Of a stretch of 64,000 nt of DNA, positions 1-10,079 are shown in pieces (the stretch's first letter is position 1; every line of letters begins with the position of its first letter). The notes under the pieces are model-generated. The model was given only the letters and a program-made list of their open reading frames with translations. It was not told where the DNA came from and did no database searches. Both the position numbers and the translations under genes were made by a program. This DNA is from Sphingomonadales bacterium Ga0077559 (GTDB lineage: Bacteria; Pseudomonadota; Alphaproteobacteria; Sphingomonadales; Sphingomonadaceae): contig LNFK01000072.1 in the NCBI GenBank assembly GCA_001464315.1, positions 1 to 64,000 of the forward strand, in the 5' to 3' direction.

Positions 1-2
1 TA

Positions 3-152
3 AGATGTCGCAAGGTCGAGGTGACCGGATCATTGGTTAAAAGAGGTAAGGTTTGTAAAACAGTCGCCGAATGGCGCGCCATTTTCGAGAATGGCAATTA
101 CCTGGCCCGCAAAATGGTGGAAGACGGCACGACGCGTTCTGGCGGACAATAG
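3..152 (+). CDS. C-terminal end of a small uncharacterised protein (partial)
   Basis: An open frame enters from the left edge and stops at TAG 150-152, giving 49 residues. The peptide contains CRKVEVTGSLVKRGKVCKT and ends in EDGTTRSGGQ. Two cysteines, the VTGS segment and a basic, Gln-ending tail resemble the C-terminus of short secreted proteins common in sphingomonads, but that is recollection of a pattern and not a firm family match. It converges on clpB, whose stop lies 60 bases away. No function is proposed. The start and any signal peptide are outside the window. Confidence 0.5.
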   Translation, partial: RCRKVEVTGSLVKRGKVCKTVAEWRAIFENGNYLARKMVEDGTTRSGGQ

Positions 153-211
153 TTTCCCTTGAATAATTTCCAGACGGCGGCGACGGGCTCATCGCTGCCT
201 ATGAGGCGTTG

Positions 212-2788
212 CTACACGCTGAAATCTAACTGACCATCGCCTTCTTCGACCTTAACGGTCGCGCCATCCGGAATTTCGCCGCGGAGCAGCATGTCCGCCA
301 ACGGGTCTTGGACATAGCGCTGGATTGCCCGTTTAAGCGGTCGCGCACCATAGACGGGATCATAGCCAACACGGCCAAGCCACGCTTTCGCTGCGTCTGA
401 AAGTGCCAATGTGACTTTGCGATCTTTCAGCAATTTTTGAACCCGCTGCACCTGAATCTCGACAATCGGGGCCATATGCTCGGCTGCGAGACGGTGGAAG
501 AGGATGATTTCGTCGAGTCGGTTGAGGAACTCAGGCCGGAAATGGCCACGGACGATTTCCATCACCTGAGGCTCGACTTCCTTCACATCCTGACCATCCT
601 CGAGCGCTGCCAGATACTGGCTGCCAAGGTTTGACGTCAGTATGATCAGCGTATTCGAGAAATCGACCGTTCGGCCTTGACCGTCGGTAAGGCGCCCGTC
701 GTCGAGCACCTGCAACAATATGTTGAAAACATCGCTGTGCGCCTTTTCGACCTCGTCGAACAATACGACTTGATACGGCCGACGCCGCACAGCTTCTGTT
801 AAAACGCCGCCTTCGTCATAGCCGACATAGCCCGGAGGCGCGCCAACCAGCCGCGAGACGCTGTGCTTTTCCATGAATTCGGACATGTCGATGCGGACCA
901 TCGCATTATCGTCGTCGAACAGGAATGACGCGAGCGCCTTCGTCAATTCGGTTTTGCCGACGCCGGTCGGGCCGAGAAAGAGAAAGCTGCCAAGCGGACG
1001 GTTCGGGTCCTGCAAACCGGCACGGCTGCGGCGTACCGCCTTGGACACCGCTTCCACTGCGTCTTTTTGCCCGATGACCCGTGCGCCAATGAGTTGCTCC
1101 ATATTAAGGAGTTTATCGCGCTCGCCTTCGAGCATCTTGTCGACCGGTATACCCGTCCAGCGGCTGACAACACTGGCGATATCCTGAGCGGTTACCTCTT
1201 CGCGTAGCATCGCATTGCCTGCCGCTGCCTGCGCATCGGCCAGTTGCTTTTCAAGACCGGGGATGGTGCCATATTGAAGCTCGCCGGCCTTGGCCAAATC
1301 GCCCCCACGCTGCGCTTGATCGAGTTCAATCCGCGCGGCGTCGAGTTGCTCCATGATTTTCGCTTCGGCGGAGATTTTTTCCTTCTCGGCCTGCCATTTC
1401 TGCGTCAGTTCGCTCGACTGCTGTTCGAGATTGGCGAGATCGCCTTCAAGAGTCGCAAGTCGATCCTTCGATGCCGTGTCGGTTTCCTTGCCTAACGCCT
1501 CACGCTCGATTTTTAGCTGGATGATTCTGCGGTCGAGATTTTCGATTTCTTCGGGCTTGGATTCGACCTCCATGCGCAGCCGCGATGCCGCTTCGTCCAT
1601 CAGATCGATGGCTTTGTCGGGCAGGAAGCGGTCGGCGATGTAGCGGTGCGATAAAGTGGCTGCGCTCACAAGCGCGCCATCGGTAATGCGAACGCCGTGA
1701 TGCAATTCGTATTTCTCTTTCAATCCGCGCAAGATCGAAATCGTGTCCTCGACCGTCGGTTCGCCAACAAACACAGGCTGGAAACGGCGCTGCAAGGCGG
1801 GGTCTTTCTCGACATGCTTCTGATATTCGTCAAGCGTCGTCGCGCCGATGCAGTGCAGTTCGCCGCGCGACAGAGCCGGCTTAATGAGGTTAGCGGCGTC
1901 CATCGCACCCTCGCCTTTGCCCGCGCCGACCAGGGTATGCATTTCATCGATAAAAAGGACGATATCGCCCTCGGCTTGCTTGACCTCGTCGAGTACGCCC
2001 TTGAGCCGTTCCTCGAACTCGCCCCGATATTTCGCACCAGCGATCAGCGCGCCCATGTCGAGCGATAACAATTTCCGCCCCTTCAGGCTGTCGGGGACGT
2101 CGCCATTGGTAATCCGTATCGCGAGGCCCTCGGCTATCGCGGTCTTCCCAACGCCTGCTTCACCAATAAGGACGGGATTATTCTTGGTTCGGCGCGCCAG
2201 AATCTGGATGGTACGGCGGATTTCCTCATCGCGACCAATTACCGGGTCTAGCTTGCCGGCCCGCGCGGCTTCAGTGAGGTCGCGGGCAAATTTCTTGAGC
2301 GCGTCGTAGCGGTCCTCTGCACCTGCAGTGTCAGCTGTCCTTCCACCGGTTAGTTCCTTGATCGCGGTGTTTAACGCTTCGGGCTTCACGCCAGCCGCTA
2401 CAAGCGCCTTGCCCGCCGCTGTGCCTGAGGCGAGTGCAAGCGCCAGCAAGATGGTTTGAACGCTGACATAACTGTCACTAGCCTTCTGCGCGATCTGCTC
2501 GGCTGAATCGAGCGCGCGCACGGCATCATTGTCAAGACCCGGGGTTTGTTGCGCACCGCCGCCCGACACGGCGGGCACCTTGGCGAGCGCGGCATCGGTC
2601 TCGCGCAACGCTATCGCTGCATCGCCGCCCGCCGCCTTGATGAGGCCTGAAGCCATCCCCTGCTCGTCCTCAAGTAGGGCTTTGAGCAGATGCTCAGGAG
2701 AAATCCGTTGATGGCTCATGCGGATCGCAACAGTCTGTGCGCTTTGCAGGAAGCCTTTCGCGCGGTCGGTGAATTTCTCGAGATTCAT
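212..2788 (-). CDS. clpB: ATP-dependent chaperone ClpB
   Basis: Cytoplasmic Hsp100 disaggregase that works with DnaK/DnaJ to pull polypeptides out of aggregates. The 858 residues match the usual ClpB length. Order: Clp_N repeats (about 1-150), first AAA+ module with Walker [10 protein letters not shown] near 205 and Walker [10 protein letters not shown], a long coiled-coil middle domain (about 400-530, rich in Glu, Lys and Gln), and a second AAA+ module with GPTGVGKTE near 605 and [11 protein letters not shown]. The middle domain and absence of a ClpP-binding loop region separate it from ClpA/ClpC. It stands alone on the minus strand downstream of the M17 peptidase gene; the 102-base gap contains a possible heat-shock promoter. 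Confidence 0.97.
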   Translation of the reverse strand: MNLEKFTDRAKGFLQSAQTVAIRMSHQRISPEHLLKALLEDEQGMASGLIKAAGGDAAIALRETDAALAKVPAVSGGGAQQTPGLDNDAVRALDSAEQIAQKASDSYVSVQTILLALALASGTAAGKALVAAGVKPEALNTAIKELTGGRTADTAGAEDRYDALKKFARDLTEAARAGKLDPVIGRDEEIRRTIQILARRTKNNPVLIGEAGVGKTAIAEGLAIRITNGDVPDSLKGRKLLSLDMGALIAGAKYRGEFEERLKGVLDEVKQAEGDIVLFIDEMHTLVGAGKGEGAMDAANLIKPALSRGELHCIGATTLDEYQKHVEKDPALQRRFQPVFVGEPTVEDTISILRGLKEKYELHHGVRITDGALVSAATLSHRYIADRFLPDKAIDLMDEAASRLRMEVESKPEEIENLDRRIIQLKIEREALGKETDTASKDRLATLEGDLANLEQQSSELTQKWQAEKEKISAEAKIMEQLDAARIELDQAQRGGDLAKAGELQYGTIPGLEKQLADAQAAAGNAMLREEVTAQDIASVVSRWTGIPVDKMLEGERDKLLNMEQLIGARVIGQKDAVEAVSKAVRRSRAGLQDPNRPLGSFLFLGPTGVGKTELTKALASFLFDDDNAMVRIDMSEFMEKHSVSRLVGAPPGYVGYDEGGVLTEAVRRRPYQVVLFDEVEKAHSDVFNILLQVLDDGRLTDGQGRTVDFSNTLIILTSNLGSQYLAALEDGQDVKEVEPQVMEIVRGHFRPEFLNRLDEIILFHRLAAEHMAPIVEIQVQRVQKLLKDRKVTLALSDAAKAWLGRVGYDPVYGARPLKRAIQRYVQDPLADMLLRGEIPDGATVKVEEGDGQLDFSV

Positions 2789-2848
2789 AGCCTCATCCCA
2801 TCTGTTCCAGTTGCTTCCCTAATCGACGACTTAGGACGCATTGAAACA

Positions 2849-2877
2849 GATGTAATGTTGCATTTTTATCACACAAG
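2849..2877 (-). promoter_or_regulatory. possible RpoH-type promoter of clpB
   Basis: On the minus strand CTTG (2874-2877) is followed about 17 bases later by ATTACAT, roughly 60 bases before the clpB start. This loosely resembles alphaproteobacterial sigma-32 promoters (CTTG, 17-18 base spacer, C/T-rich TATNT-like -10). clpB is a classical sigma-32 target, which makes the site plausible, but the -10 match is poor. Confidence 0.25.
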
Positions 2878-2890
2878 CCCAAAGTGGAAA

Positions 2891-4459
2891 TTATTCCACC
2901 CGATAAGTTCGCGCCAGTTCGTCAAGCAATCTGACGCCCCACCCCGAGGCGCCTTTTGGGGTCACCGGCCCGGCTTTGTCGGCCCAGTTGACCCCTGCAA
3001 TGTCGAGATGCGCCCAAGGCGTATCTTTATCGACGAAAAATCCGATGAAGGTCGCGCCAAGGCTAGCCCCAGGACCGCCGCCCTCGACCACATTTTTGAT
3101 ATCGGCGATGTCGGATTTCATGTCTTCCAGATGGTTTTTATGCAGCGGCATCCGCCATAGCTCCTCGCCAGTCGCGGTGCCTGCGCTTAGCAGGCTCGCG
3201 GCGAGACGCTCGTTCCGGCTGAACAATCCCGCATATTCGTCGTTCAGCGCCCCGACGATTGATCCGGTCAAGGTCGCCATATTGACTAACGCCGCAGGTT
3301 TTTTGTTCGCGATGACATATTCATTTGCATCGGCGAGCACCAAACGGCCCTCGGCATCTGTATTCAGGACTTCGATGGTCTTGCCGCTCAACGTGCGAAC
3401 GACGTCACCGGGCCGCTGCGCATTGCCGCCTGGCATGTTTTCGGAAAGGGCAGCAACGCCAATAACATTCACGTTGGCCTTCGACTTCGCCAGCGATAGC
3501 ACAGCCCCCATAATGTTGGCGGCCGCCGACATATCCCCCTTCATTTCCCACATGCCGGCACCGGGCTTCAAGGAAATGCCGCCTGAATCAAACGTGATGC
3601 CCTTGCCAACGAAGGCGAGCGGCGCGCCCGTTCCGGCCCCACGATATTCAACCAGCATCAGCCGCGATGGCCGGCGAGATCCTTGGCCAACGCCAACGAG
3701 CGAACCCATGCCGAGCTTGCGCATCGCGGCTTCATCGAGCACCTCAATTTTGACATTGGCAGTGGTGCCAAAGGCAGTGCGGGCGCGCTCGACAAAGCTT
3801 TCCGGATAAATGACGTTGGCGGGCTCGGTCGCCAGATCGCGCGCCAGCGCGACGCCCTCGGCCATTGCCGCATGACGGGTTTTCCAGAGAGTGTCGGCTG
3901 CGCCTGATTCGCTGGTCACGACTGTCACTGGATTGGCAGGGGGCGCCTTTTTATCGATCGTCTTGTACCGGTCAAAGCGGTACTGCCCGAGCGCATAACC
4001 GAATGCTGCCGCAGCGGCTTCATCGGCAGACAGGCCGCCCGCTATGGCGATAGGCTGCGCTTCATCCCTCAGGTCCTGCCCCGCTTTTCCTGCGGCGTTG
4101 CGGATGTTTGCGATGCGGTCGCCTTCGTCGCCGGTGCCGCTCAATATTATGCGCGAATAACCCCCTATGCCACGCAGCGACAGCATGCTGCCCTCCTTGC
4201 CTTCATATTTCGCGGCCGCAATTGCTGCGTCGAGCGCTTGGGCAGTTGTGGCGTCCACGGCCCCAGCCGGCAGCGTTGCACTCCGCATCGGAATGACCAG
4301 CGCGCCTTTTGTCGGGACGCTCTGTGCAAATGACATCGGGCGTGTTGCCGAATTGGTCGCTGCCGATGGCAATATGCCCGAACCGACAACATTGTCTTGC
4401 CCGAATGCGGGGACAACAGCAGCGGACGCCAAGGCAATTGCGATCAGACTACGGTGCAT
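2891..4459 (-). CDS. secreted leucyl aminopeptidase family protein (M17)
   Basis: M17 metallo-aminopeptidase releasing N-terminal residues from peptides. The 522 residues start with a signal peptide (MHRSLIAIALASAAVVPAFG), so the enzyme is predicted to be periplasmic, unlike cytoplasmic PepA. The N-terminal macro-like domain is followed by the catalytic domain with VGKGITFDSGGISLKP (metal ligand and catalytic Lys), MKGDMSAAA and the family signature NTDAEGRLVLAD. Its length fits PepA-type enzymes. It is upstream of clpB on the same strand but probably separate. The divergent neighbour is an acylase with its own signal anchor; no shared operator was recognised in the 91-base gap. Confidence 0.92.
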   Translation of the reverse strand: MHRSLIAIALASAAVVPAFGQDNVVGSGILPSAATNSATRPMSFAQSVPTKGALVIPMRSATLPAGAVDATTAQALDAAIAAAKYEGKEGSMLSLRGIGGYSRIILSGTGDEGDRIANIRNAAGKAGQDLRDEAQPIAIAGGLSADEAAAAAFGYALGQYRFDRYKTIDKKAPPANPVTVVTSESGAADTLWKTRHAAMAEGVALARDLATEPANVIYPESFVERARTAFGTTANVKIEVLDEAAMRKLGMGSLVGVGQGSRRPSRLMLVEYRGAGTGAPLAFVGKGITFDSGGISLKPGAGMWEMKGDMSAAANIMGAVLSLAKSKANVNVIGVAALSENMPGGNAQRPGDVVRTLSGKTIEVLNTDAEGRLVLADANEYVIANKKPAALVNMATLTGSIVGALNDEYAGLFSRNERLAASLLSAGTATGEELWRMPLHKNHLEDMKSDIADIKNVVEGGGPGASLGATFIGFFVDKDTPWAHLDIAGVNWADKAGPVTPKGASGWGVRLLDELARTYRVE

Positions 4460-4550
4460 TGGGGGTCTTTCCTTTCGTACAAACTCGGTTATGCGGATCG
4501 TTGTAAGCGAACGAACCGGTCTGACAAGGTTCTGTTTTCAGGAGAGATAC

Positions 4551-6659
4551 ATGCGGAAGTTTTTGTGGGCGTTGCTGGCGCTGGTGGGCATTGTTGCAAT
4601 TGCGGGACTGGTTTGGGAGCCGCTAGCAGCCACACAGCAATCCGCACCGCCGGTTCGCAAATATGATGTCGAAATTGCGCGCGATGGTTTCGGCGTTCCG
4701 CATATCAACGGCAAAACCGACGCCGACACTGCTTATGGCCTTGCCTATGCGCACGCCGAGGATGATTTCGGTGTGCTGCAAGAAGTAGTCGCGATGACTC
4801 GTGGCCGTGCGGGAGCAATGCTGGGCAGCGACGGTGCGCCGGTTGATTATGTCCAGTATTTGCTTGGCGTCCGCGAAACCGTGGCGCGCGATTATGACAA
4901 GATACCCGCCGACGTCCGCGCAGTGATGGATGCCTATGCGGCGGGGCTTAACCATTATGCTGAAAAGCACCCGGATGAAGTGCGATTGTCGAAACTGTTC
5001 CCGGTCAGTGGACGCGATGTAGCGGCGGGCTTTGTTCTGCGCTCACCGTTTTTCTTTGGGCTCGACGGGGTCATCAAAAAGCTCAACGACGGTGAGACAC
5101 CAGTCAATGGTCCGGTGGCCCAGTTAACTCCTGCCGGGCGCGAGCCTTCGATGAATGGCTCCAACGCGTTTGCCGTTGCGCCAAAAAGGATGGCGGATGG
5201 CCAGACTTGGTTGATTTCCAATTCGCACCAGCCATACGAAGGCGGCGTGGCTTGGTATGAGGCGGTGGTCCACTCGGGCGAAGGGCTCGACATGGCAGGC
5301 GCATTGTTCCCGGGATCGCCGTTCGTTTTGCTTGGGCATAACCGCAATCTTGGATGGACCAATACGGTTAATCAACCGGACCTGATCGATGTTTACAAGC
5401 TAGTGACCAATGCCGACCAGACCCAGTACCGGATGGACGGTAAGTGGAAGCCGCTGAAATCCAAACGGATATGGTTGCCGGTGAAGTTCGGGCCGTTCGC
5501 TTTGCCGGTACCGCGTACCGTCTATCGCTCTGAGCACGGTCCGGTGATCATCAACAAGAACGGTGCCTTCGCCATCCGCTATGCCGCGATGGATGATGTG
5601 AAGTTGCTCGAACAATATTTCCGCATCCAGAAGGCAGAGAATTACGACCAGTGGGTATCGGCGATGACTTTGCGCGGCATTCCGGCGACCAACTTCATCT
5701 ATGCCGACAAGACCGGCAAAATCGGTTATTTCTATAATGCGGTATTCCCGGACCGCAAACCGGGTTTTGATTATACGAACATCCTACCAGGCGATGTGAG
5801 TGCCAGTCTGCCCCAAGCTGTATTGCCTTGGAGTGCGACACCGATGATCGTCGATCCGGCGTCGGGCTATGTGACCAATGCCAACAACACGCCCTTCATG
5901 GCTGCGGGCAAAGGATCAGAGCTCGATACGGCTAAGTTTTCGCCGTTACTGGGGATTGAAGCACGGACCACCAACCGGATTATCCGCGCTCTGGAGTTGC
6001 TCGATGCCGACACATCGATCACACCGGAAGAGCTGCTAGCGATCAAATTCGACACAGCCTATAGCCGCAAAAGCTTTGCCGGGACATGGATCGCGAAGGT
6101 TCTGGCTGCAGACGTGAAATCCGATCCGGAATTGGTAGCAGCCCAGAATCTACTGAATCAATGGGACTTCAATAGCGACGGCCAGGGTCGGGCCGATACG
6201 ATTGGTGAAGCGATGATGCATATGGCCAATAGCGACGCCTATCACGGCCGCCCGCTGCCCGATGCGAAGGCCAAGCTGCGCGAGGTGGTTGATGCCTTGA
6301 TGAAAGGGTTCGGCCGAATTGATCCGCCGCTTGGAGAGGTCCAGCGAATGATCCGCGGCAAAGTTAATCTGCCCGCTGACGGCGGCACCGATACGCTGCG
6401 TGCGGCGACGGTCTGGGAGCCGATGGATAATGGCCAGATGCGCGTTCGTCACGGGGACAGCTTCATAATGCTGACCAGTTGGGACAAGGCAGGCAAGCTG
6501 ACCAGCCAGTCGATCCAGCCGTATGGTTCGGCTACGAACCGGCCGGACTCGCCGCATTATACCGACCAGATGCAGCTGTTTTTGGACCGCAAATTCAAGC
6601 CGGTGCATTTCGAATGGGCGGATGCTGTAAAGAACGCAAAGCGCCGTTATCGGCCCTGA
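4551..6659 (+). CDS. penicillin acylase family protein (Ntn-hydrolase, S45)
   Basis: Ntn-hydrolase that cleaves amide bonds of acylated compounds; relatives include penicillin, cephalosporin and acyl-homoserine-lactone acylases. The ORF is open further upstream, but ATG 4551 is preceded by CAGGAGAG and begins a membrane anchor/signal (MRKFLWALLALVGIVAIAGLV), giving 702 residues. IARDGFGVPHI near residue 45 and NGSNAFAVAP near 195 are family motifs; the Ser after Gly in the latter is the expected autoproteolysis point and nucleophile, followed by SNSHQPY and GHNRNLGWTNT. Substrate is unknown: quorum-signal acylase activity is possible but not shown. Followed after 92 bases by an M16 peptidase gene. 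Confidence 0.9.
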   Translation: MRKFLWALLALVGIVAIAGLVWEPLAATQQSAPPVRKYDVEIARDGFGVPHINGKTDADTAYGLAYAHAEDDFGVLQEVVAMTRGRAGAMLGSDGAPVDYVQYLLGVRETVARDYDKIPADVRAVMDAYAAGLNHYAEKHPDEVRLSKLFPVSGRDVAAGFVLRSPFFFGLDGVIKKLNDGETPVNGPVAQLTPAGREPSMNGSNAFAVAPKRMADGQTWLISNSHQPYEGGVAWYEAVVHSGEGLDMAGALFPGSPFVLLGHNRNLGWTNTVNQPDLIDVYKLVTNADQTQYRMDGKWKPLKSKRIWLPVKFGPFALPVPRTVYRSEHGPVIINKNGAFAIRYAAMDDVKLLEQYFRIQKAENYDQWVSAMTLRGIPATNFIYADKTGKIGYFYNAVFPDRKPGFDYTNILPGDVSASLPQAVLPWSATPMIVDPASGYVTNANNTPFMAAGKGSELDTAKFSPLLGIEARTTNRIIRALELLDADTSITPEELLAIKFDTAYSRKSFAGTWIAKVLAADVKSDPELVAAQNLLNQWDFNSDGQGRADTIGEAMMHMANSDAYHGRPLPDAKAKLREVVDALMKGFGRIDPPLGEVQRMIRGKVNLPADGGTDTLRAATVWEPMDNGQMRVRHGDSFIMLTSWDKAGKLTSQSIQPYGSATNRPDSPHYTDQMQLFLDRKFKPVHFEWADAVKNAKRRYRP

Positions 6660-6751
6660 ATGGCGTTCGTCGAAAAACCAGGGCGATTTCATTGTGTTTG
6701 GGCCGCTCGTCGCTATCTCTGGCGGCAATCAATTAGTTTTGGGAGCAAAAA

Positions 6752-9631
6752 ATGATCCGTAAGTTTACCCTCGCACTGATGCTGTCGGGATCGGCGTTTA
6801 TCGCCAATGCACCGGCACTTGCGCAACAACCTGCACCCGTTTCCAAACTGGTCGAGGCTGTCAATATTCCGCATGAGAAATTCACGCTCGACAACGGTCT
6901 GACCGTCATCGTCCACGAAGACCGAAAGGCACCCGTTGTCGCGGTGTCGATCTGGTACGGCGTGGGATCGAAGAACGAGCCAAAGGGCAAGACCGGCTAT
7001 GCCCATCTGTTCGAACATATCATGTTCAACGGCAGCGAAAACGCGCCGGGCGACTATTTTGAATATACCAAGAAAATCGGCGCAACTGATCTGAACGGAA
7101 CCACATGGCTCGACCGAACAAATTATTTCCAGACAGTCCCGACAACTGCGCTTGAATCCGCCTTGTTTCTCGAAAGCGACCGGATGGGGTATCTGCTCAA
7201 CGCGGTAACCAAAGAGAAGCTCGACAACCAGATTGGCGTTGTCTCGAACGAAAAGCGGCAGGGCGATAATCAGCCTTTCGGTCTGGTCGATTACAAACGG
7301 TCAGCGACGCTTTTCCCTGTTGGGCACCCTTATCATCACGACACAATCGGCAGTCTGGAAGACCTTTCCGCTGCGTCGCTCGACGATATGAAAAACTGGT
7401 TCATCGACCATTATGGTCCGAACAATTCGGTTCTGGTGCTGGCCGGTGATATCAACACGGCACAGGCGAAGCCGTTGGTGGAGAAATGGTTCGGTAGCAT
7501 CAAGCGCGGCAAGGATGTTGCGCCAGTCAACGCGCCCGTCCCCACACTTGAAAAGCCAATTAAGATTGTGATGAAGGATAAGATCCCTTCGACACGTATT
7601 TATCGCAACTGGGTGGTTCCGGGTCTTGCCGATCCCGACGCTGGCCCGCTCTATGTCGCAATGAGCGCGCTGGGTGGGCTGTCGAGTTCTCGTCTTGACA
7701 ATATCCTCGTCCGTCAGGAACAGACCGCGGTAAATGTTTCGGCCTATATGATCCCGTTTGTTCACGGCAGCTTAATCAACATTCAGGCCGATGTGAAACC
7801 CGGCGGTGACGCCGACGCGCTTGCCAAGCGGATCGACGAAATACTGGCGGATTATATCGCCACTGGCCCGACAGCTGAAGAAGTACAGCGCGTCGCTGCC
7901 AGCACGATTGCACAGCAGATCGATGGCCTTGAGCAAGTCGGCGGTTTCGGCGGGAAGGCCGTCGCTTTGGCCGAGGGTCAATTATATGTCGGCGATTCAA
8001 ACTTTTACAAAACCGAATTGCAGCGTCTGGCTGACACTAAACCCGCAGCCGTCAAGGCGGCGATGCAGAAATGGCTCACTCGCCCGGTGCTTGAAATCCG
8101 CGTTGAGCCGGGCGAGCGGGAAGCCTACCAGGAGGTTGCGGCTGGCGTGGGTCAGCGCACTGGTACGCTCACCGCCCCTGCTTTCTACGCGCCTCCGGGC
8201 AGCGAAGATATGGTCGGCATGGTACCAGCAACATTTCAGGACCGAAGCAAATTTCCTGAACCAACCGGCACTCCAGCGCTCGATTTTCCAACTGTTGAAG
8301 AAACCACGCTGAAAAACGGCATCAAGGTATTTTTTGCGCGCCGCGCGGCGGTACCAACGGTACGCGTAGCGGTCAGCTTCAACGCGGGCTATTCGGCCGA
8401 TCCTTCCGACAAGCGGGGCATCGCGTCGATGATGTCGACGATGATGCTTGAAGGCACCAAGTCGCTCTCCTCCACGGAAATCGCGGAAACCGAAGAGAAA
8501 TTGGGTGCTGACGTCAATGTCGGCTCGTCGCTTGATCGGACTGTTGCCAGCGTGCGTGCGGTGAAGCCCAATCTTGGGGCTTCGCTCGACTTGCTCGCCG
8601 ATGTCATCAAGAATCCTGCGTTTGACGAGAAGGAACTCGAACGGATTCGCGTCCAGCAACAGACGCGCATTCTCTCTGAGATGAACCAGCCGCAAGGCAT
8701 TGCGACGCGGACATTGCCGCCGCTGCTTTATGGCAAGGGCCATCCTTATGGCGGTCCGCAGACCGGGAGTGGTTATCCCGAAACGGTGGCGACGATCAGT
8801 AAGGCGGATGTGTCTGCATTCCATCAAAGATGGGTGCATCCGGCAAAGGCCGAAATCTTTGTAGTTGGTGACACCAGCCTCAAGGAAATCACGCCAATGC
8901 TCGAAAAGCGCTTCGGTGACTGGAAGCCTTCGGCGGCGGCGGCGGCGCCCAAGAATTTCGCAACCGCGATCCCCGCAGCACAATCTAAAATCCTGTTGAT
9001 CGACCGTCCGAATTCGCCGCAATCACTGGTATTGGCTGGCAAGGTGCTAGATGCAAAAGGATCAGATGACCTTCTGACCCTGCGCGCCGCCAACGAGATC
9101 TTCGGAGGCGACTTTCTGTCGCGGATCAATATGGACTTACGCGAAACCAAGGGCTGGTCCTATGGTGTTCGCAGTCAGGTGAATGGCGCCGAAGACCGCG
9201 TACCATTCTATATGTTCGCGCCAGTCCAGACCAACCAGACCGGACCTTCGATCAAGGTGTTGATGGATCAACTCAAAGACTTCAACGGTGGGAAACCAGT
9301 GACGGCTGACGAGCTCGACAAGACCATCAAGGGCAATGTGCTCGAACTGCCGGGCAGCTATGAGCAGTCATCGGCTGTTCTGGCGCAGATGCAGTCCGAC
9401 CGCCTGAACAAGCGTCCGTTCACTTACGCCGAAACGCTGGCGGGCAAATATAGCGCGCTGACCGCACCGGCCTTAAACGCTGAAATGCGCGCCAAGGTCG
9501 ATCCGGCGAAAATTACGTGGCTGGTGGTGGGTGATGCCGCCAAGGTTAAGCCACAGCTCGAGGCGCTCGGATTGCCAATTGAAATGGTCGGCGAAGCTGC
9601 TAACACCGCTGCAAATACCACCGTAAAATAA
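6752..9631 (+). CDS. periplasmic M16 family metallopeptidase (two-domain, insulinase type)
   Basis: Zinc protease of the pitrilysin/insulinase family. The 959 residues start with a signal peptide (cleavage near ALAQQPAP). The inverted zinc motif HLFEH is at about residue 84, with the distal Glu in the NEKRQGDNQPFG segment roughly 80 residues later. Two M16 repeats are seen: an active N-terminal half (about 35-470) and a second half (from about 515, TVEETTLKNGIKVFFARRAAVP) that lacks HxxEH and should form the other half of the chamber. GGGAG-type ribosome site GGGAG lies 7 bases before ATG. A small gene follows 11 bases downstream and is probably cotranscribed. Confidence 0.95.
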   Translation: MIRKFTLALMLSGSAFIANAPALAQQPAPVSKLVEAVNIPHEKFTLDNGLTVIVHEDRKAPVVAVSIWYGVGSKNEPKGKTGYAHLFEHIMFNGSENAPGDYFEYTKKIGATDLNGTTWLDRTNYFQTVPTTALESALFLESDRMGYLLNAVTKEKLDNQIGVVSNEKRQGDNQPFGLVDYKRSATLFPVGHPYHHDTIGSLEDLSAASLDDMKNWFIDHYGPNNSVLVLAGDINTAQAKPLVEKWFGSIKRGKDVAPVNAPVPTLEKPIKIVMKDKIPSTRIYRNWVVPGLADPDAGPLYVAMSALGGLSSSRLDNILVRQEQTAVNVSAYMIPFVHGSLINIQADVKPGGDADALAKRIDEILADYIATGPTAEEVQRVAASTIAQQIDGLEQVGGFGGKAVALAEGQLYVGDSNFYKTELQRLADTKPAAVKAAMQKWLTRPVLEIRVEPGEREAYQEVAAGVGQRTGTLTAPAFYAPPGSEDMVGMVPATFQDRSKFPEPTGTPALDFPTVEETTLKNGIKVFFARRAAVPTVRVAVSFNAGYSADPSDKRGIASMMSTMMLEGTKSLSSTEIAETEEKLGADVNVGSSLDRTVASVRAVKPNLGASLDLLADVIKNPAFDEKELERIRVQQQTRILSEMNQPQGIATRTLPPLLYGKGHPYGGPQTGSGYPETVATISKADVSAFHQRWVHPAKAEIFVVGDTSLKEITPMLEKRFGDWKPSAAAAAPKNFATAIPAAQSKILLIDRPNSPQSLVLAGKVLDAKGSDDLLTLRAANEIFGGDFLSRINMDLRETKGWSYGVRSQVNGAEDRVPFYMFAPVQTNQTGPSIKVLMDQLKDFNGGKPVTADELDKTIKGNVLELPGSYEQSSAVLAQMQSDRLNKRPFTYAETLAGKYSALTAPALNAEMRAKVDPAKITWLVVGDAAKVKPQLEALGLPIEMVGEAANTAANTTVK

Positions 9632-9642
9632 GGAGCAGGAAT

Positions 9643-9942
9643 ATGGCAGCAGTTGATGGCGACTGGGACGTAACAATCAAAAGCCCGATGGGTGACCAGA
9701 AGGCAGTGCTTACCGTCAACAGTGACGGCGGTAGCTTTTCTGGTCAGATGTCGGGCGGCCTTGGGTCAATGGATATAACCGACGGCACTGTAGATGGCGA
9801 CACGCTGAGCTGGGGCATGGACATCACCGTGCCAATGCCAATGCATCTTGACGCCACCGCAACCGTCGATGGCGACGCGATGTCGGGCGAAGTCAAAGCT
9901 GGTGCTTTCGGTTCGATGGGTCTTTCGGGCACGCGCAAGTAA
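9643..9942 (+). CDS. small uncharacterised beta-rich protein
   Basis: A 99-residue protein with no signal peptide. It is built of short alternating segments with repeated V-D-G-D/S-G-x-F/M-S-G turns (VNSDGGSFSG, DGTVDGDTLSW, ATVDGDAMSG), which suggests a small antiparallel beta structure or half-barrel. It starts 11 bases after the M16 peptidase stop, behind AAGGAGCAGGAAT, and is followed by a terminator, so the two form an operon. Similar short proteins are often annotated only as hypothetical. No catalytic residues stand out; a binding or structural role linked to the peptidase is a guess. Confidence 0.75.
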   Translation: MAAVDGDWDVTIKSPMGDQKAVLTVNSDGGSFSGQMSGGLGSMDITDGTVDGDTLSWGMDITVPMPMHLDATATVDGDAMSGEVKAGAFGSMGLSGTRK

Positions 9943-9971
9943 CTTATTCGCCGTAAGGCAACCAAAACAGG

Positions 9972-10011
9972 ACAAGGCCGTTTGCCGCAGGGCAGGCGGC
10001 CTTGTTCTATT
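9972..10011 (+). terminator. Rho-independent terminator after the M16 operon
   Basis: Stem ACAAGGCCG (9972-9980) pairs with CGGCCTTGT (9997-10005), with additional TGCC/GGCA pairing inside, followed by TCTATTT. It closes the M16 peptidase and small-protein operon before tspO. Confidence 0.7.
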
Positions 10012-10079
10012 TGCGCGCAATGCTAAGGAATTAAATGCGTGGCGTTCCTCCGAATCGCCTCATGCGCCGGAGATTTTTC

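Noticed and set aside
8935-8947. Short GGC-type triplet repeat in the M16 gene
   Set aside because: It encodes a short Ala run in an otherwise normal linker; too short to be a contingency locus.
7997-9022. 341-residue minus-strand ORF opposite the M16 gene
   Set aside because: Antisense frame with Arg/His-rich, low-complexity composition produced by codon bias; the plus-strand M16 peptidase is certain.
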